Assembly (NCBI RefSeq): GCF_022655595.1
Contig: NZ_CP093379.1
Span: 1,174,501 to 1,238,500 of the forward strand
Reading direction: 5' to 3'
DNA from: Ignatzschineria rhizosphaerae
Lineage (GTDB): Bacteria; Pseudomonadota; Gammaproteobacteria; Cardiobacteriales; Wohlfahrtiimonadaceae
DNA: 64,000 bases
The position numbers and the translations under genes were made by a program. The notes under the pieces are model-generated. The model saw nothing but the letters and a program-made list of their open reading frames with translations. It was not told the origin of the DNA and did not search any database. Positions 47,569 through 57,619 of this stretch are shown one piece after another; positions within the stretch are counted from its first letter, which is position 1; each line of letters starts with the position of its first letter.

Positions 47569-50500
47569 CTATTCGTCCACAAATTCCATCGCATCTTTAA
47601 GATTTACAGAGACTAAACGAGAAACGCCAGGTTCCCCCATTGTAACCCCGATTAAGGAATCAGAGATTGTCATCGTCGCTTTGTTATGGGTAATAAAGAT
47701 AAATTGTACCTTTTCACTCATCTCATCAATTAGCTCCCCTAAGCGGCGAACGTTTGCCTCATCAAGCGGGGCATCGACTTCATCAAGCATACAAAAGGGC
47801 GCAGGATTAAGGTTAAAGATTCCAAATACGAGCGCCATTGCCGTTAAGGCTTTTTCACCGCCAGATAAGAGGTGAATTGTTCCCGGCTTCTTCCCTGGCG
47901 GATGGGCAATAATATTAATGCCGCTAGTTAATGCATCATCTTCTGTGAGTTTAAGATAGGCTTTTCCGCCACCAAATAGACGAGGAAAGAGTCGAGAAAA
48001 ATCCTCATTAACGGCATTAAAGGTCTCCATAAAGCGGGTTCGGGTTTCATCATCGATCTCATTAATCGCTTTTTCAAGCATGCGAAGCGCTTCTTCAAGG
48101 TCATTATTTTCTGTATCTAAATACTCTTTACGCTCACGAAGCTCTTCAGCCTCTGTAATAGCCACAAGGTTAACGGCGCCAATTTTTTGGATCGCTTCAC
48201 GCTTTTCTTCTAATTCAGCTTCTAAAACTGCAATGGCTTTATCAGCATGATTATCAACGGCTTCTTGTACCTCTTCATCACTAATTTCTACTAATAGCGC
48301 TTCCCACTTCTCAAGATAGATCTGGCGCTTTGTTTTAAGCTCAGCTTCTTTAATAGAGAATTGGTTAAGCTTATCTTTTTGACTACTAAGTGTGGCTTCA
48401 TGCTTCACTTTTTCCGCTTCTAGTAGGCGAATGGCCTCTTTGGCGGCTTCAAACTCTGTCATGATCTCAACTAATCCCGATTCAAACTGAATCAGATTCT
48501 CTTCAGCAATCACTTTGGCTTCTTCAGCTTCTTGAATCTGCTTTGCGTAGTTTGTTTTATCTTGCTGATTTGCCATACGCTCACGCAAAATCGTTAATTC
48601 AGATTCTGCACGAAGCTTACGCTCTCTCATCTGCACTAATGAGCGCTCTAGCGCATCTTGATGGCGTTTTTTCTCTAAATGAAGGTTCCGCTGATGATCT
48701 AGATTCTTTTTATCCGCATCATAGGCTACTTTCAACACTTCAAAGCGCTCTTCAACTGCTTCAAAACGCTCAGTTTCAGAAATTAAGGCAAACTCTTGTG
48801 TTTCAATCTCCGCCTTTAACGCTAAAAGTAATGTTTGCGTAGCTGCATCTTCTTTTATTAATTCAGCTAAACGGCTCTCAATTCGATGCTGCTCTTTCTC
48901 ATGATGCGATTTTGCTTGCATTAAAAGGCTGAGTTTTTTCTCTAACTCAAATTGCTCACGAGAGAGCTTTTGCACATTTTTTTGAGAAGTTTCAATGATC
49001 ATTTGCAGCGCTTTTAACGCTTCATCCTTCTCATAGAGTGTTTCATCTAATAGCTCTAAGCGCTCATCAATTTCGGCAATTTCGCTAATCGCATTCTCCA
49101 ATGAACGCTGCCTTGCTAAAATTCCAAAGTTTGCATCTTCCGTGCTATAGATTGCCCAATCAGGCCCAAAGAGTAATCCTGATTTGGTCACAATCACTTC
49201 ATGCAGCGATAATTCTTCTCGTAGTGTGATAAAAGAGGCTTGTTTTTCAATCGCTAAAGGATCAAGCCCTTCATCATTAAAGATATAGATATGTGATAAG
49301 AGTGAGCCGAGTGCTAAATCACTCTCAATATAAAAACCTAAATGTTGATCAGTGAAGGTAAATGGTTTCTCCCCTAAGATATAGCTTTTTCCGGCACGCT
49401 TTTCTGTCGCCATTAAAAGCTGTTGTCTTAAGATACTATCAACCGCGCCATTCCAACCTTCTTTAACCTTTAAATGTTCAAAAAGGGGTGATTTACCAGC
49501 TTTCTCTTCAGAAACCACCATCTTTTCCAGCATACTCACTTCGCCCGCTAATTGGTTGCGAGATGCCGATAGTTTTCGTTGTTCAATTTCTAAAGCTTGT
49601 AGCTCACGTTTTAAAACAAGATGGTTCTCCTCTTTTGCCTCAATATCGGCCGTTAAGAGTTCTAGCTCACTTGTTTTTAAAATCATCGTCTCTTCTAACA
49701 GAAGCGTTTCGCTACTCTCTTCCTCTGTAAAGCTCGATTCTTTTGTTGTTGCCGTTAAACGCGCTCGCTCTTCTACAACGCGCGCCGCTTTCTCTTCTTG
49801 AAACTGTAAGCTGTGGCGATTAAGCTCTAACTTTTGTTCAACCGCCTTTAATGCATCTCGTATTTGGGTATATTCATTTTGAACCGTTTCAAGCGTGACT
49901 TTTTGTGCAGTGAGTTTCTCTTCCCCTTGCCAAATAAGATCGGCTTCTGATTCAATCACAAACGCGGCTTCTTCAAAGGTTGTTTGTAAGGTTTCAAGCT
50001 CAAGGCTACTTACTGTAAACTCTTCCTCTAAGCGCAGACCATTTTCTTGCCATTCGGCTTGCGATTCTAAATCTCGTTTCTCTAAGGCTTTAATCCGCAC
50101 TAACTCGTGCTGCAAGTGATCGACCGCTTGCTTATAGGGATAGAGCTCTTGATTTTTCTGCGTGACGATCTTCTCTAAATCTTCAAATGCCTTTTTCTGA
50201 TCAAAGAGCGCAGTAATCACTTGATTTAAGTTCTCTACCATTTCTTGAAAAGAATCATGCTCTGACTCGTGACTATTAATCAACGATTGCATCGAATCTT
50301 CAACGGCTGTTTTTTGCTGATGAAGCTCAGCATAGCAAAGCGTTCGCTCTTCTCTTTTTAAAAGCTGATAACGGCGCGCGGTTGCGGCTTGTCTTTCTAA
50401 TCTTGAGAGCTGCTTTCCAAGCTCTAAGCGAATATCTGTTAAGCGCTCAAGGTTTGTGCGAGTATGTTCAATGCGAAGCTCCGTCTCATGGCGGCGCTCT

Positions 50501-51021
50501 TTATATTTAGAGATATTTGCCGCTTCTTCAAAAAATGAGCGCAGATCCTCCGGCTTTGATTCAACAATACGAGAGATCATTCCTTGCTCAATAATCGCGT
50601 ATGAACGAGGACCTAATCCTGTTCCCAAGAATATATCGGTAATATCCCGGCGGCGGCAGCGAGTTCCATTTAAAAAGTATTGGCTTTTTCCATCACGATC
50701 AAGTGTTCGGCGCACACTTATCTCTTGATACTCTGCCCACTTTCCGCCTAAACGACCTTCATCATTATCAAAGATTAATTCAATCGATGCCATTCCAGAA
50801 GGTTTACGGCGCTCAGATCCATTAAAGATCACATCCGACATCGATTCCCCACGAAGCTGCTTTGCTGAAGATTCTCCCATTACCCAGCGCACAGCATCGA
50901 TAATGTTAGACTTACCACAACCATTAGGACCGACAATACCGTTGAGTTTACCTGTAAGCACAAAGGTTGTTTGATCAACAAACGACTTAAATCCTGAGAG
51001 CTTGACCTTACTTAATCGCAT
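47569..51021 (-). CDS. smc: chromosome condensation/segregation ATPase SMC
   Basis: 1150 residues with the classic SMC layout. The N-terminal ATPase head has Walker A GPNGCGKSNIIDAVRWVMG near 32 and is followed by a long coiled coil (about 170-500). A flexible hinge is near 510-650, a second coiled coil (about 670-990) follows, and the C-terminal head carries the ABC signature LSGGEKALTAMALVF and Walker B FCMLDEVDAPLDEAN. It organises the chromosome with ScpA/ScpB-type partners. Many gammaproteobacteria of the E. coli line use MukB instead; a bacterial SMC is normal for other orders. Acidic Glu-rich coils, complete, no frameshift. Preceded by AAGAAG. Confidence 0.96.
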   Translation of the reverse strand: MRLSKVKLSGFKSFVDQTTFVLTGKLNGIVGPNGCGKSNIIDAVRWVMGESSAKQLRGESMSDVIFNGSERRKPSGMASIELIFDNDEGRLGGKWAEYQEISVRRTLDRDGKSQYFLNGTRCRRRDITDIFLGTGLGPRSYAIIEQGMISRIVESKPEDLRSFFEEAANISKYKERRHETELRIEHTRTNLERLTDIRLELGKQLSRLERQAATARRYQLLKREERTLCYAELHQQKTAVEDSMQSLINSHESEHDSFQEMVENLNQVITALFDQKKAFEDLEKIVTQKNQELYPYKQAVDHLQHELVRIKALEKRDLESQAEWQENGLRLEEEFTVSSLELETLQTTFEEAAFVIESEADLIWQGEEKLTAQKVTLETVQNEYTQIRDALKAVEQKLELNRHSLQFQEEKAARVVEERARLTATTKESSFTEEESSETLLLEETMILKTSELELLTADIEAKEENHLVLKRELQALEIEQRKLSASRNQLAGEVSMLEKMVVSEEKAGKSPLFEHLKVKEGWNGAVDSILRQQLLMATEKRAGKSYILGEKPFTFTDQHLGFYIESDLALGSLLSHIYIFNDEGLDPLAIEKQASFITLREELSLHEVIVTKSGLLFGPDWAIYSTEDANFGILARQRSLENAISEIAEIDERLELLDETLYEKDEALKALQMIIETSQKNVQKLSREQFELEKKLSLLMQAKSHHEKEQHRIESRLAELIKEDAATQTLLLALKAEIETQEFALISETERFEAVEERFEVLKVAYDADKKNLDHQRNLHLEKKRHQDALERSLVQMRERKLRAESELTILRERMANQQDKTNYAKQIQEAEEAKVIAEENLIQFESGLVEIMTEFEAAKEAIRLLEAEKVKHEATLSSQKDKLNQFSIKEAELKTKRQIYLEKWEALLVEISDEEVQEAVDNHADKAIAVLEAELEEKREAIQKIGAVNLVAITEAEELRERKEYLDTENNDLEEALRMLEKAINEIDDETRTRFMETFNAVNEDFSRLFPRLFGGGKAYLKLTEDDALTSGINIIAHPPGKKPGTIHLLSGGEKALTAMALVFGIFNLNPAPFCMLDEVDAPLDEANVRRLGELIDEMSEKVQFIFITHNKATMTISDSLIGVTMGEPGVSRLVSVNLKDAMEFVDE

Positions 51022-51140
51022 AAATTCTTCTTTTCACTTTAATCTTGTTATCTTTGATTTTGTTACCATTTTTTAATAAGCTCATAACAAATAACTATCT
51101 TATGAGTTTATAGATTCGCTTTTAAAGCGTGTTGCTTTGA

Positions 51141-51206
51141 TAGAGTTTTAATAGAGTTTTAATAGAGGTTTAATAGAGGTTTAATAGAGGTTTAATAGAG
51201 GTTTTA
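51141..51206. repeat. 11-bp tandem repeat, six units
   Basis: Six consecutive units of TAGAGTTTTAA or TAGAGGTTTAA (two of the first form, then four of the second, last unit slightly changed), 66 bases in total. It lies in the 634-base gap between smc and the TcyP-like gene, which otherwise holds AT-rich DNA without a gene. The 11-bp period equals about one helical turn. Confidence 0.85.
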
Positions 51207-51655
51207 TCAAGATTGACAATAAAATTGATACCCCATTTGCATGCTATGACTATTATGAATATCTTCTCTCTTTAAAATACTTCTCAATAGTACAATTAAT
51301 CTCTCAAAAGCAACGCTATAAAATAGCATAGATCGCCTATCTTATAGTGCTAATCATTAGACGATTATCGGTTTTTTTATCGCATATTGTTTCGGATCAC
51401 CAATATATTGGCAATACTTAAGAAAAGAGGATCACTTTGTATCTTTTTTAAATGAAGGCTAGATTTTTATCATACTTAACATATATACTATGAACGTTAA
51501 AACAAATGATCCGTAAAATAGACTTTAATTTCCCTTTAGTCTTCAATCACTTTGGCGATACGATTATTGCCATTAGATCATCACAAGATACGGATTAAAT
51601 TGCTTAAAATCGCGCATCAACAGTTGAACGTTTATTGTCACAAGGAGCCGACAAA

Positions 51656-53089
51656 ATGCCAGAAACCATCACTAGCTCAAGTAATGCACTCTTTAGCGGT
51701 GCTTTCTTTGAGAATTTTTTAGCTATATCACGCTACGAGACGATTTTATCACTGGTCGTTCTTGTATTTGCCTTCTTTGTGATTTACCAGCTCCAAAAGC
51801 GCAAGGCAAGTTTCTTTATGAGAATGCTGGTCGGGCTTATTTTAGGTGCGGTTATTGGGCTTGGCGTGCAAGCGCTTGAGGGCTTCCCTGACAGTTCAAC
51901 GGTTGTTTTAAAAGAGACCAGTACTTGGTATGGCCTTTTTGGGCGTACCTTTATCGCCTTTATCCGCATGTTGGTGATCCCGCTTGTTTTTGTCTCTATT
52001 GTGAAGGTTATTCTCGATTTTGGCGGCGATAAGCAGCTGACTAAAGTCACCCGCCGCGGGATCTTTTGGTTACTTTTTACCACAGGAATTGCCGCAATCT
52101 TAGGAATGATTCTGGCAGCCATTATGGGGCTTGGTAAGAGTGATGAAGTCATTCAAACAAGCGCAACGATCCGTGAATATACAACGCTTGTCGATACCTT
52201 TGTTAACTTAGTGCCCAATAACATTATTAGCGCGATGAATAATAACAATATCATTGGACTTGTGATTTTCTCAGCATTAGTGGGGATTGCGGCAAATCGT
52301 ATGCAATCAAAAACACCGGAAGCGATGAATATTTTTAGACAATTTATTGAAGCGCTTCATAAAATCGTCATGAGTATTACGATGACGGTTATCAAATATA
52401 TGCCGTATGCAGTGATTGCACTCTTAGCAGGAACCATTATCTCTAATGGAATTCCGGCGGTGAAAAAGGTTTCAAGCTTTGTCCTTGCGATCTATATTGC
52501 ATCAGTCATCATGGTCATTATTCATCTTATTATTATTGCAGCCCATGGCTTATCACCAATGATGTTCCTTAAAAAATCTCGTGATACGTTAGTCATGGCA
52601 TTTTCAAGCCGTTCATCGGTTGGTACGCTTCCCTTAACGATCTCAACATTAACAGAGAGAATGGGCGTTTCAGGCGGCACTGCTAACCTTATTCCATCCC
52701 TTGGTACCACAATGGGAATGAATGGTTGTGCGGGCTTCTTCCCAGCACTTCTTGTGATGATGGTGGCGCACATGGTTGGAATTGAGATGAATCTTCAGTT
52801 CTATATCATGCTACTCATTGTGGTCGTGATTGGTTCAATCGGTATTGCCGGCGTTCCAGGAACCGCAACTATTGCGGCAACCATTGCGCTATCAGGGATG
52901 GGAATGGGCGAATACTTCCCATTAATTGGAATGGTGCTTGCCATTGACCCAGTGATAGATATGGCGCGTACCATGACCAATATTTCAGGAGCAATGACCG
53001 CAGCTGTTGCAACGGACAAAGAATTAGGCCTACTTGATCAGGAAAAATTCAAAGATCCTAATCTGCAACTAGATGATAAAACAGCTTAA
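51656..53089 (+). CDS. dicarboxylate/amino acid:cation symporter, TcyP-like (probable L-cystine uptake)
   Basis: 477-residue inner-membrane protein of the DAACS family. FIRMLVIPLVFVSIV near 112, the serine-rich AFSSRSSVGTLPLTI near 313, the substrate loop GTTMGMNGCAGFFPALLVMM near 345 and the final VDPVIDMARTMTNISGAMTA-like stretch (here IDPVIDMARTMTNISGAM) are family hallmarks. The NGCAG loop and an extra N-terminal segment fit TcyP/YdjN cystine symporters better than DctA or GltP. The start is set at the ATG at 51656, with AAGGAG at 8 bases. Single gene, own terminator. The substrate call is inference from motifs. Confidence 0.82.
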   Translation: MPETITSSSNALFSGAFFENFLAISRYETILSLVVLVFAFFVIYQLQKRKASFFMRMLVGLILGAVIGLGVQALEGFPDSSTVVLKETSTWYGLFGRTFIAFIRMLVIPLVFVSIVKVILDFGGDKQLTKVTRRGIFWLLFTTGIAAILGMILAAIMGLGKSDEVIQTSATIREYTTLVDTFVNLVPNNIISAMNNNNIIGLVIFSALVGIAANRMQSKTPEAMNIFRQFIEALHKIVMSITMTVIKYMPYAVIALLAGTIISNGIPAVKKVSSFVLAIYIASVIMVIIHLIIIAAHGLSPMMFLKKSRDTLVMAFSSRSSVGTLPLTISTLTERMGVSGGTANLIPSLGTTMGMNGCAGFFPALLVMMVAHMVGIEMNLQFYIMLLIVVVIGSIGIAGVPGTATIAATIALSGMGMGEYFPLIGMVLAIDPVIDMARTMTNISGAMTAAVATDKELGLLDQEKFKDPNLQLDDKTA

Positions 53090-53164
53090 GAGTGAGGGAG
53101 AAATCACAAAATCCCCATTAAACCTGACTAATCATTGACACATTTCATAATAGTCATAATAATC

Positions 53165-53206
53165 GGCAATAAGGAAGAGTTAATCCTCGACTTTATTGCC
53201 TTTTTT
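53165..53206 (+). terminator. terminator of the TcyP-like gene
   Basis: Stem GGCAATAA / TTATTGCC around a 20-base interior with extra pairing, followed by six T's. Confidence 0.75.
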
Positions 53207-53258
53207 ATAGGTAAACTTTAGCAAGTTTATTGATCCAAAATGATCCATAAAAAGATGT

Positions 53259-53423
53259 CGTAAATTCGATTTAAGAAACACAAGAAAACACTATTTTAAA
53301 AGTATTAAGGCTATAGAATATGTCAAATTAGCTTGCAAAATGCCGGATAGAACCATTCTTGCGCTTCTCATAACTGAAATGCCTGCAAGTTGATTCAATC
53401 ACTTTTAAACCGATTTCACTATA
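53259..53423. repeat. dispersed TATAGTG-type element, copy 8
   Basis: Reverse orientation: TCGTAAATTCGATTTAAGAA, then CAAATTAGCTTGCAAAATGC, CCGGATAGAACCATTCTTGC, GCTTCTCATAACTGAAATGC and the right end ACTTTTAAACCGATTTCACT followed by ATA. Ends form imperfect inverted repeats. Confidence 0.7.
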
Positions 53424-53455
53424 AAACTCATTAATTATTAAAAAGGGATTTTTAG

Positions 53456-54193
53456 ATGCATCTTAAGCGAAAAAAAGATCAGAGAGAGCAACGGGAATTT
53501 AGCTGGCTATTTGTCGTCACGATTAGCTTTATCTTTATGACATGGATGATTGCGATCTATTTAACGCTTCAAAGCCCAAATAATGAGAGCATCTTCTTTG
53601 ATGCTGTTGTGGCGCTATTTACCGGCGTTGCCTTTACGGGCGTGATCTATTCTCTTCATTTACAAAGGGAGGATCTTCAATTAAATCGTGAGGAGCTAAA
53701 GATTAATCGAGAAGAGATCGCTCGCAATAGAGAGGAGCTTAAAGCTCATAAAGAGGAACTCCAAAGACAGCTTTTCGATCAACACTTTCAATTTATGCTA
53801 CTGACCTTTAGCCAAAAAGTAGACCTCTTTTCAGAAAATTACTCCACACAAGAGTATCTCTTAGATATGGAGATGATTGCCCTTCCTAAGCGCACAGTAC
53901 TTTCAGAAGCTGAATTTATCACCAAATTTACGCCAGAGCGCCTCAATACCATTAAAAGCTTTAATGATGTTTTAACTTATTATGATCAACATTATCAATT
54001 TAGTGATAAAACCCATTCTGCCGCGCTTTGCATGATGACGCTTGCCATTACAGCCCAGCTTTCATCACTAATTCGTATCGTTAATAAGCTCGACTTAGCG
54101 CATGAAAACTTTGCTTACCTGCAACCACAACTGAAAAAAGCGATGGAAAATGCGTTAACACTTACCCAAAAATATCAGCTGATTGCTTTTTAA
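53456..54193 (+). CDS. two-segment membrane protein with heptad-repeat coiled coil, unknown function
   Basis: 245 residues. A basic start is followed by two hydrophobic segments (about 18-38 and 48-66) and a highly regular coiled coil made of near-identical heptads (REDLQLN, REELKIN, REEIARN, REELKAH, KEELQRQ; about residues 71-107). The last 135 residues are helical. This layout, two segments, an R-E-E-L heptad run and then a phrase like FDQHFQFMLLTF, recalls proteins labelled putative phage abortive infection (PutAbiC-like), but the match is by eye and weak. It sits next to a dispersed repeat, single gene. No clear function. Confidence 0.65.
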   Translation: MHLKRKKDQREQREFSWLFVVTISFIFMTWMIAIYLTLQSPNNESIFFDAVVALFTGVAFTGVIYSLHLQREDLQLNREELKINREEIARNREELKAHKEELQRQLFDQHFQFMLLTFSQKVDLFSENYSTQEYLLDMEMIALPKRTVLSEAEFITKFTPERLNTIKSFNDVLTYYDQHYQFSDKTHSAALCMMTLAITAQLSSLIRIVNKLDLAHENFAYLQPQLKKAMENALTLTQKYQLIAF

Positions 54194-54218
54194 CGTACCA
54201 TCTTTAAGAGGTATGGTG

Positions 54219-54249
54219 AAAATAGCATATATTGATTAAGCGCTATTTT
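54219..54249. terminator. hairpin between convergent genes
   Basis: AAAATAGC / GCTATTTT with a 15-base loop, overlapping the stop of the minus-strand gene. A/T-rich flanks could serve both directions, but the stem is weak. Confidence 0.4.
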
Positions 54250-55190
54250 ATTTCTAGTTTCTGTAAAACTCGTGAAGGGATCAGCCCTTCTTGCTGATGA
54301 TTTTTCATCATCTCATAATATTGGTGATATTTTTCTAAAGCCTTTCTTTGAAAAGCTAAATTGAGACTGCTGTAACTATAAGCATCTGCTAAATGAAGGA
54401 TCGTTTGTGCTCTATCTGGGTATTGATTAACAATACTCTCTAAAATAATAATGCTAGAAAGATAGTGAGGATCATCATCTAAGAGCGTTTTAGTTGCCAA
54501 TAACTCTAAAGCAAAATCATTAAAAAATGTCACATTATCATCTGATAAAAGCGTTAATAGCCCCCAAACATCATGAGGCATAGACTGATTAAGCACCTTG
54601 TCACTTAACACATAATCTTCATCTATTTCCGCCATAAGCTCCTTAATATTCGCTAAAAGCGCTATATTAAAATCTCTATCATTAATGCGCTGAAGATTAC
54701 ACAGATAAGCATTATAAATACCCGCTGCCGGTAAAATATTCCCCTTTAATTTTTCAACATCAATGAAATTAGCAGGATTTTCAGGGGTTATTGTCCAAAT
54801 AGCATCATCTTGCTCAGACCACGCGCCTGTGGCTCTTTGGGAGTTTAGAGTATAAAAAACACATCCCGTACCTAAATCCATAAAATCAACGCTAAAGCTT
54901 TCAGCGACAGATTCTTCATCTACAAAATAAATTCGCCGCTCTAATGCCGCATATCGCCCACTATTAGAAATACCCTTTAAAAAATATTGCTCTCCACCTT
55001 CCTCAACTAAAGAGAAATAGTCATTATAAAAATATAATGGAAAGCGCTCTCCCTCCTGATTTTCATACTCAATCGAGTAATGGTCATTGCTAATGAATAA
55101 TGATCCATTTTGAGAATTTAAAGATATTATTTCCTCAGAAACAGCCATATTACTCATCATGAAAGCGACCAATAGATAGCGATACCTCAT
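54243..55190 (-). CDS. exported protein of unknown function with C-terminal TPR-like helices
   Basis: 315 residues with a short signal peptide (RYRYLLVAFMMSNMAVSEE). The middle is beta-rich with few conserved features. The last 80 residues (LSSIIILESIVNQYPDRAQT, ILHLADAYSYSSLNLAFQRK, ALEKYHQYYEMM) look like two or three tetratricopeptide-type helix pairs. Family not recognised. GGGAGA lies before the ATG. It is about 50 bases downstream of the lipoprotein gene on the same strand, probably the same transcript. Confidence 0.7.
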   Translation of the reverse strand: MRYRYLLVAFMMSNMAVSEEIISLNSQNGSLFISNDHYSIEYENQEGERFPLYFYNDYFSLVEEGGEQYFLKGISNSGRYAALERRIYFVDEESVAESFSVDFMDLGTGCVFYTLNSQRATGAWSEQDDAIWTITPENPANFIDVEKLKGNILPAAGIYNAYLCNLQRINDRDFNIALLANIKELMAEIDEDYVLSDKVLNQSMPHDVWGLLTLLSDDNVTFFNDFALELLATKTLLDDDPHYLSSIIILESIVNQYPDRAQTILHLADAYSYSSLNLAFQRKALEKYHQYYEMMKNHQQEGLIPSRVLQKLEIK

Positions 55191-55241
55191 CTCTTTCTCC
55201 CTGCAATAGTCTCTTATACTCGATATCTTAATAGATTTCTA

Positions 55242-55724
55242 TTAACCCCAACCGCGATAATCAAGTATCACATCGTGAGAAAAATCACAGATTGGTAACA
55301 CATCACTTCCTGCGGACTCACAAATAAGCTTCTTCTCACGATCAACGGCTTGATATTTCTTGCTGATCATACAGACTTCAATCGTCGCCCTTGCATGCGT
55401 TGTTTGAATGGGATCTCTGCCGCCGATCTCTGCGCTGATATTTTTTTCAATCTCTTCAGCCACTAAAACGCATCCAAAGAAATCCTCCTTTATCTTCTTA
55501 GCACTACTTCCTTGACGCGCATTTTTCGCTTGCCATAAGCTTGGGTTATACCAAAGCTGTGTTTCGTAAAATTGTTGGCGCGCTTTTTCAGACATTAACG
55601 GCTCTTTATCTAACTCAGCGCGATAATTATCCATTTTGGCTGTTTGCTCTACTAAAATGTTTGAACATCCTGCAATCAGCATTAACGCATTGCCTATTAG
55701 CGCAACTTTCCATCCTAATTTCAT
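55242..55724 (-). CDS. small lipoprotein of unknown function
   Basis: 160 residues with a lipoprotein signal: KVALIGNALMLIAGC, the lipobox LIAGC with the acylated cysteine at 20, and Ser-Asn after it, which predicts outer-membrane sorting. The mature part contains four further cysteines (FFGCVLV, EVCMISK, LICESAG, PICDFS), likely forming disulfides. No family recognised. It is upstream of the exported protein at 54243 and divergent from serS. Confidence 0.72.
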   Translation of the reverse strand: MKLGWKVALIGNALMLIAGCSNILVEQTAKMDNYRAELDKEPLMSEKARQQFYETQLWYNPSLWQAKNARQGSSAKKIKEDFFGCVLVAEEIEKNISAEIGGRDPIQTTHARATIEVCMISKKYQAVDREKKLICESAGSDVLPICDFSHDVILDYRGWG

Positions 55725-55794
55725 GTTTTCTCAACCTATATTGTGCTTGTTTAATGCCTGAATTATACCTTAAATTTTGGTAATCCTATTTCCT

Positions 55795-55824
55795 TTGGAA
55801 GAAAATCACTTTTTCGTATATAAT
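55795..55824 (+). promoter_or_regulatory. sigma-70 type promoter of serS
   Basis: TTGGAA (55795-55800), 18-base spacer, TATAAT (55819-55824), about 37 bases before the start codon. The -10 is a perfect consensus. Confidence 0.65.
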
Positions 55825-55834
55825 ACGGGGTTAA

Positions 55835-57130
<1,296 letters not shown>

Positions 57131-57158
57131 CCCCCTGAAAAATAGATTATTACAAAAT

Positions 57159-57192
57159 GGGGGAAGCTATGATCTAATAGCTCCCCCTTATT
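57159..57192 (+). terminator. probable terminator of serS
   Basis: Stem GGGGGAAGCTAT / ATAGCTCCCCC (one bulge) with a 6-base loop, followed by TTATTTATT instead of a pure T-run. Confidence 0.6.
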
Positions 57193-57268
57193 TATTCATA
57201 TAGCAGAAAACCTTTAGTGGTAAAATCGCAATAAGCCTTACCATTAATCGTGAATTAAATAGTGATAA

Positions 57269-57556
<288 letters not shown>

Positions 57557-57619
57557 TCGTCGCGTTAAAGCGCCCTGTGTGTTTTAACCCCCTACAACCA
57601 TTCCTTTAAAGAGTCATTC

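Noticed and set aside
51141-51206. Tandem repeat considered as a CRISPR array
   Set aside because: Units are contiguous 11-mers without spacers and there are no cas genes.
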